From contig NZ_JACAAX010000013.1 in the NCBI RefSeq assembly GCF_013377085.1, positions 1-64,000 of the forward strand: a DNA stretch of 64,000 bases. The letters run 5' to 3'. A program made the translations under genes and the position numbers. The stretch is from Rhodoplanes sp. Its GTDB lineage: Bacteria > Pseudomonadota > Alphaproteobacteria > Rhizobiales > Xanthobacteraceae. The stretch's first letter is position 1, and each line of letters begins with the position of its first letter. This document shows positions 63,348 to 64,000 of this stretch, in pieces. The notes below the pieces were generated by a model, which saw only the letters and a list, made by a program, of their open reading frames with translations, searched no databases and was not told the DNA's origin.

Positions 63348-64000
<653 letters not shown>

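Overview
The window looks like chromosomal DNA from a GC-rich alphaproteobacterium, most likely of the order Hyphomicrobiales (Rhizobiales). This is an inference. It rests on the codon and base composition, the MrpA/B-fused antiporter operon, the several families of GC-rich dispersed palindromes, the many periplasmic binding proteins, and a tRNA-His gene that has A73 and no templated G-1, an alphaproteobacterial peculiarity. I see no phage block, insertion sequence, CRISPR array or rRNA.

Layout. 73-4477: cobalamin locus, with cobD on the minus strand and a cobalamin riboswitch in front of the btuCDF importer. 4634-10797: complete Mrp/Pha cation-proton antiporter operon (A/B fusion, C, D, E, F, G) on the minus strand. 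11243-15525: YfhO-like membrane protein, orphan ParA ATPase, tRNA-His, and two tandem small secreted Cys-containing paralogues. 15704-18375: iorAB-like molybdenum hydroxylase with a Tat signal. 18896-25780: two lipid-linked-sugar glycosyltransferases, a stand-alone receiver protein, an SDR and Tex. 25826-26110: wrecked zinc alcohol dehydrogenase. 26454-30438: histone-H1-like protein, MetE-like core protein, NMT1-type binding protein, hydroxyacid dehydrogenase. 30656-32482: metallo-beta-lactamase-fold protein and an Lrp/AsnC regulator. 32530-37592: TonB-ExbD-ExbB, an OprC-like copper receptor and a DUF2946-like protein. 37940-41816: sulfate ABC transporter. 42189-49700: amidohydrolase, TPR-caspase, Bug-type binding protein, FAH-family hydrolase, and an overlapping pair of caspase-SH3 protein and D,D-dipeptidase. 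49782-52513: second molybdenum hydroxylase, with a palindromic repeat inserted in frame. 52737-53099: collagen-like lipoprotein. 53160-58778: GntR regulator, CocE-like hydrolase, cupin and MFS transporter sharing a duplicated control element. 58860-64000: DMT exporter and a Liv-type ABC transporter cut by the window end.

How the genes fit together. The riboswitch should shut off B12 import when cobalamin is plentiful. The copper receptor carries the CxxxM and HxM ligand pattern of OprC and has its own energising complex beside it. The GntR/hydrolase/cupin/MFS block reads as a self-contained uptake-and-degradation regulon: a 10-bp-arm palindrome and about 30 bp of neighbouring sequence occur at the regulator/hydrolase junction, and the 30 bp recur with 3 mismatches before the transporter.

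The most unusual items are the 105-bp double palindrome that adds exactly 35 codons to a molybdenum hydroxylase, the duplicated operator, the caspase-SH3/dipeptidase pair, the tandem secreted peptides, and Gln in place of the usual catalytic Glu in the first molybdenum hydroxylase. All functional statements come from reading motifs by eye; no database search was run.
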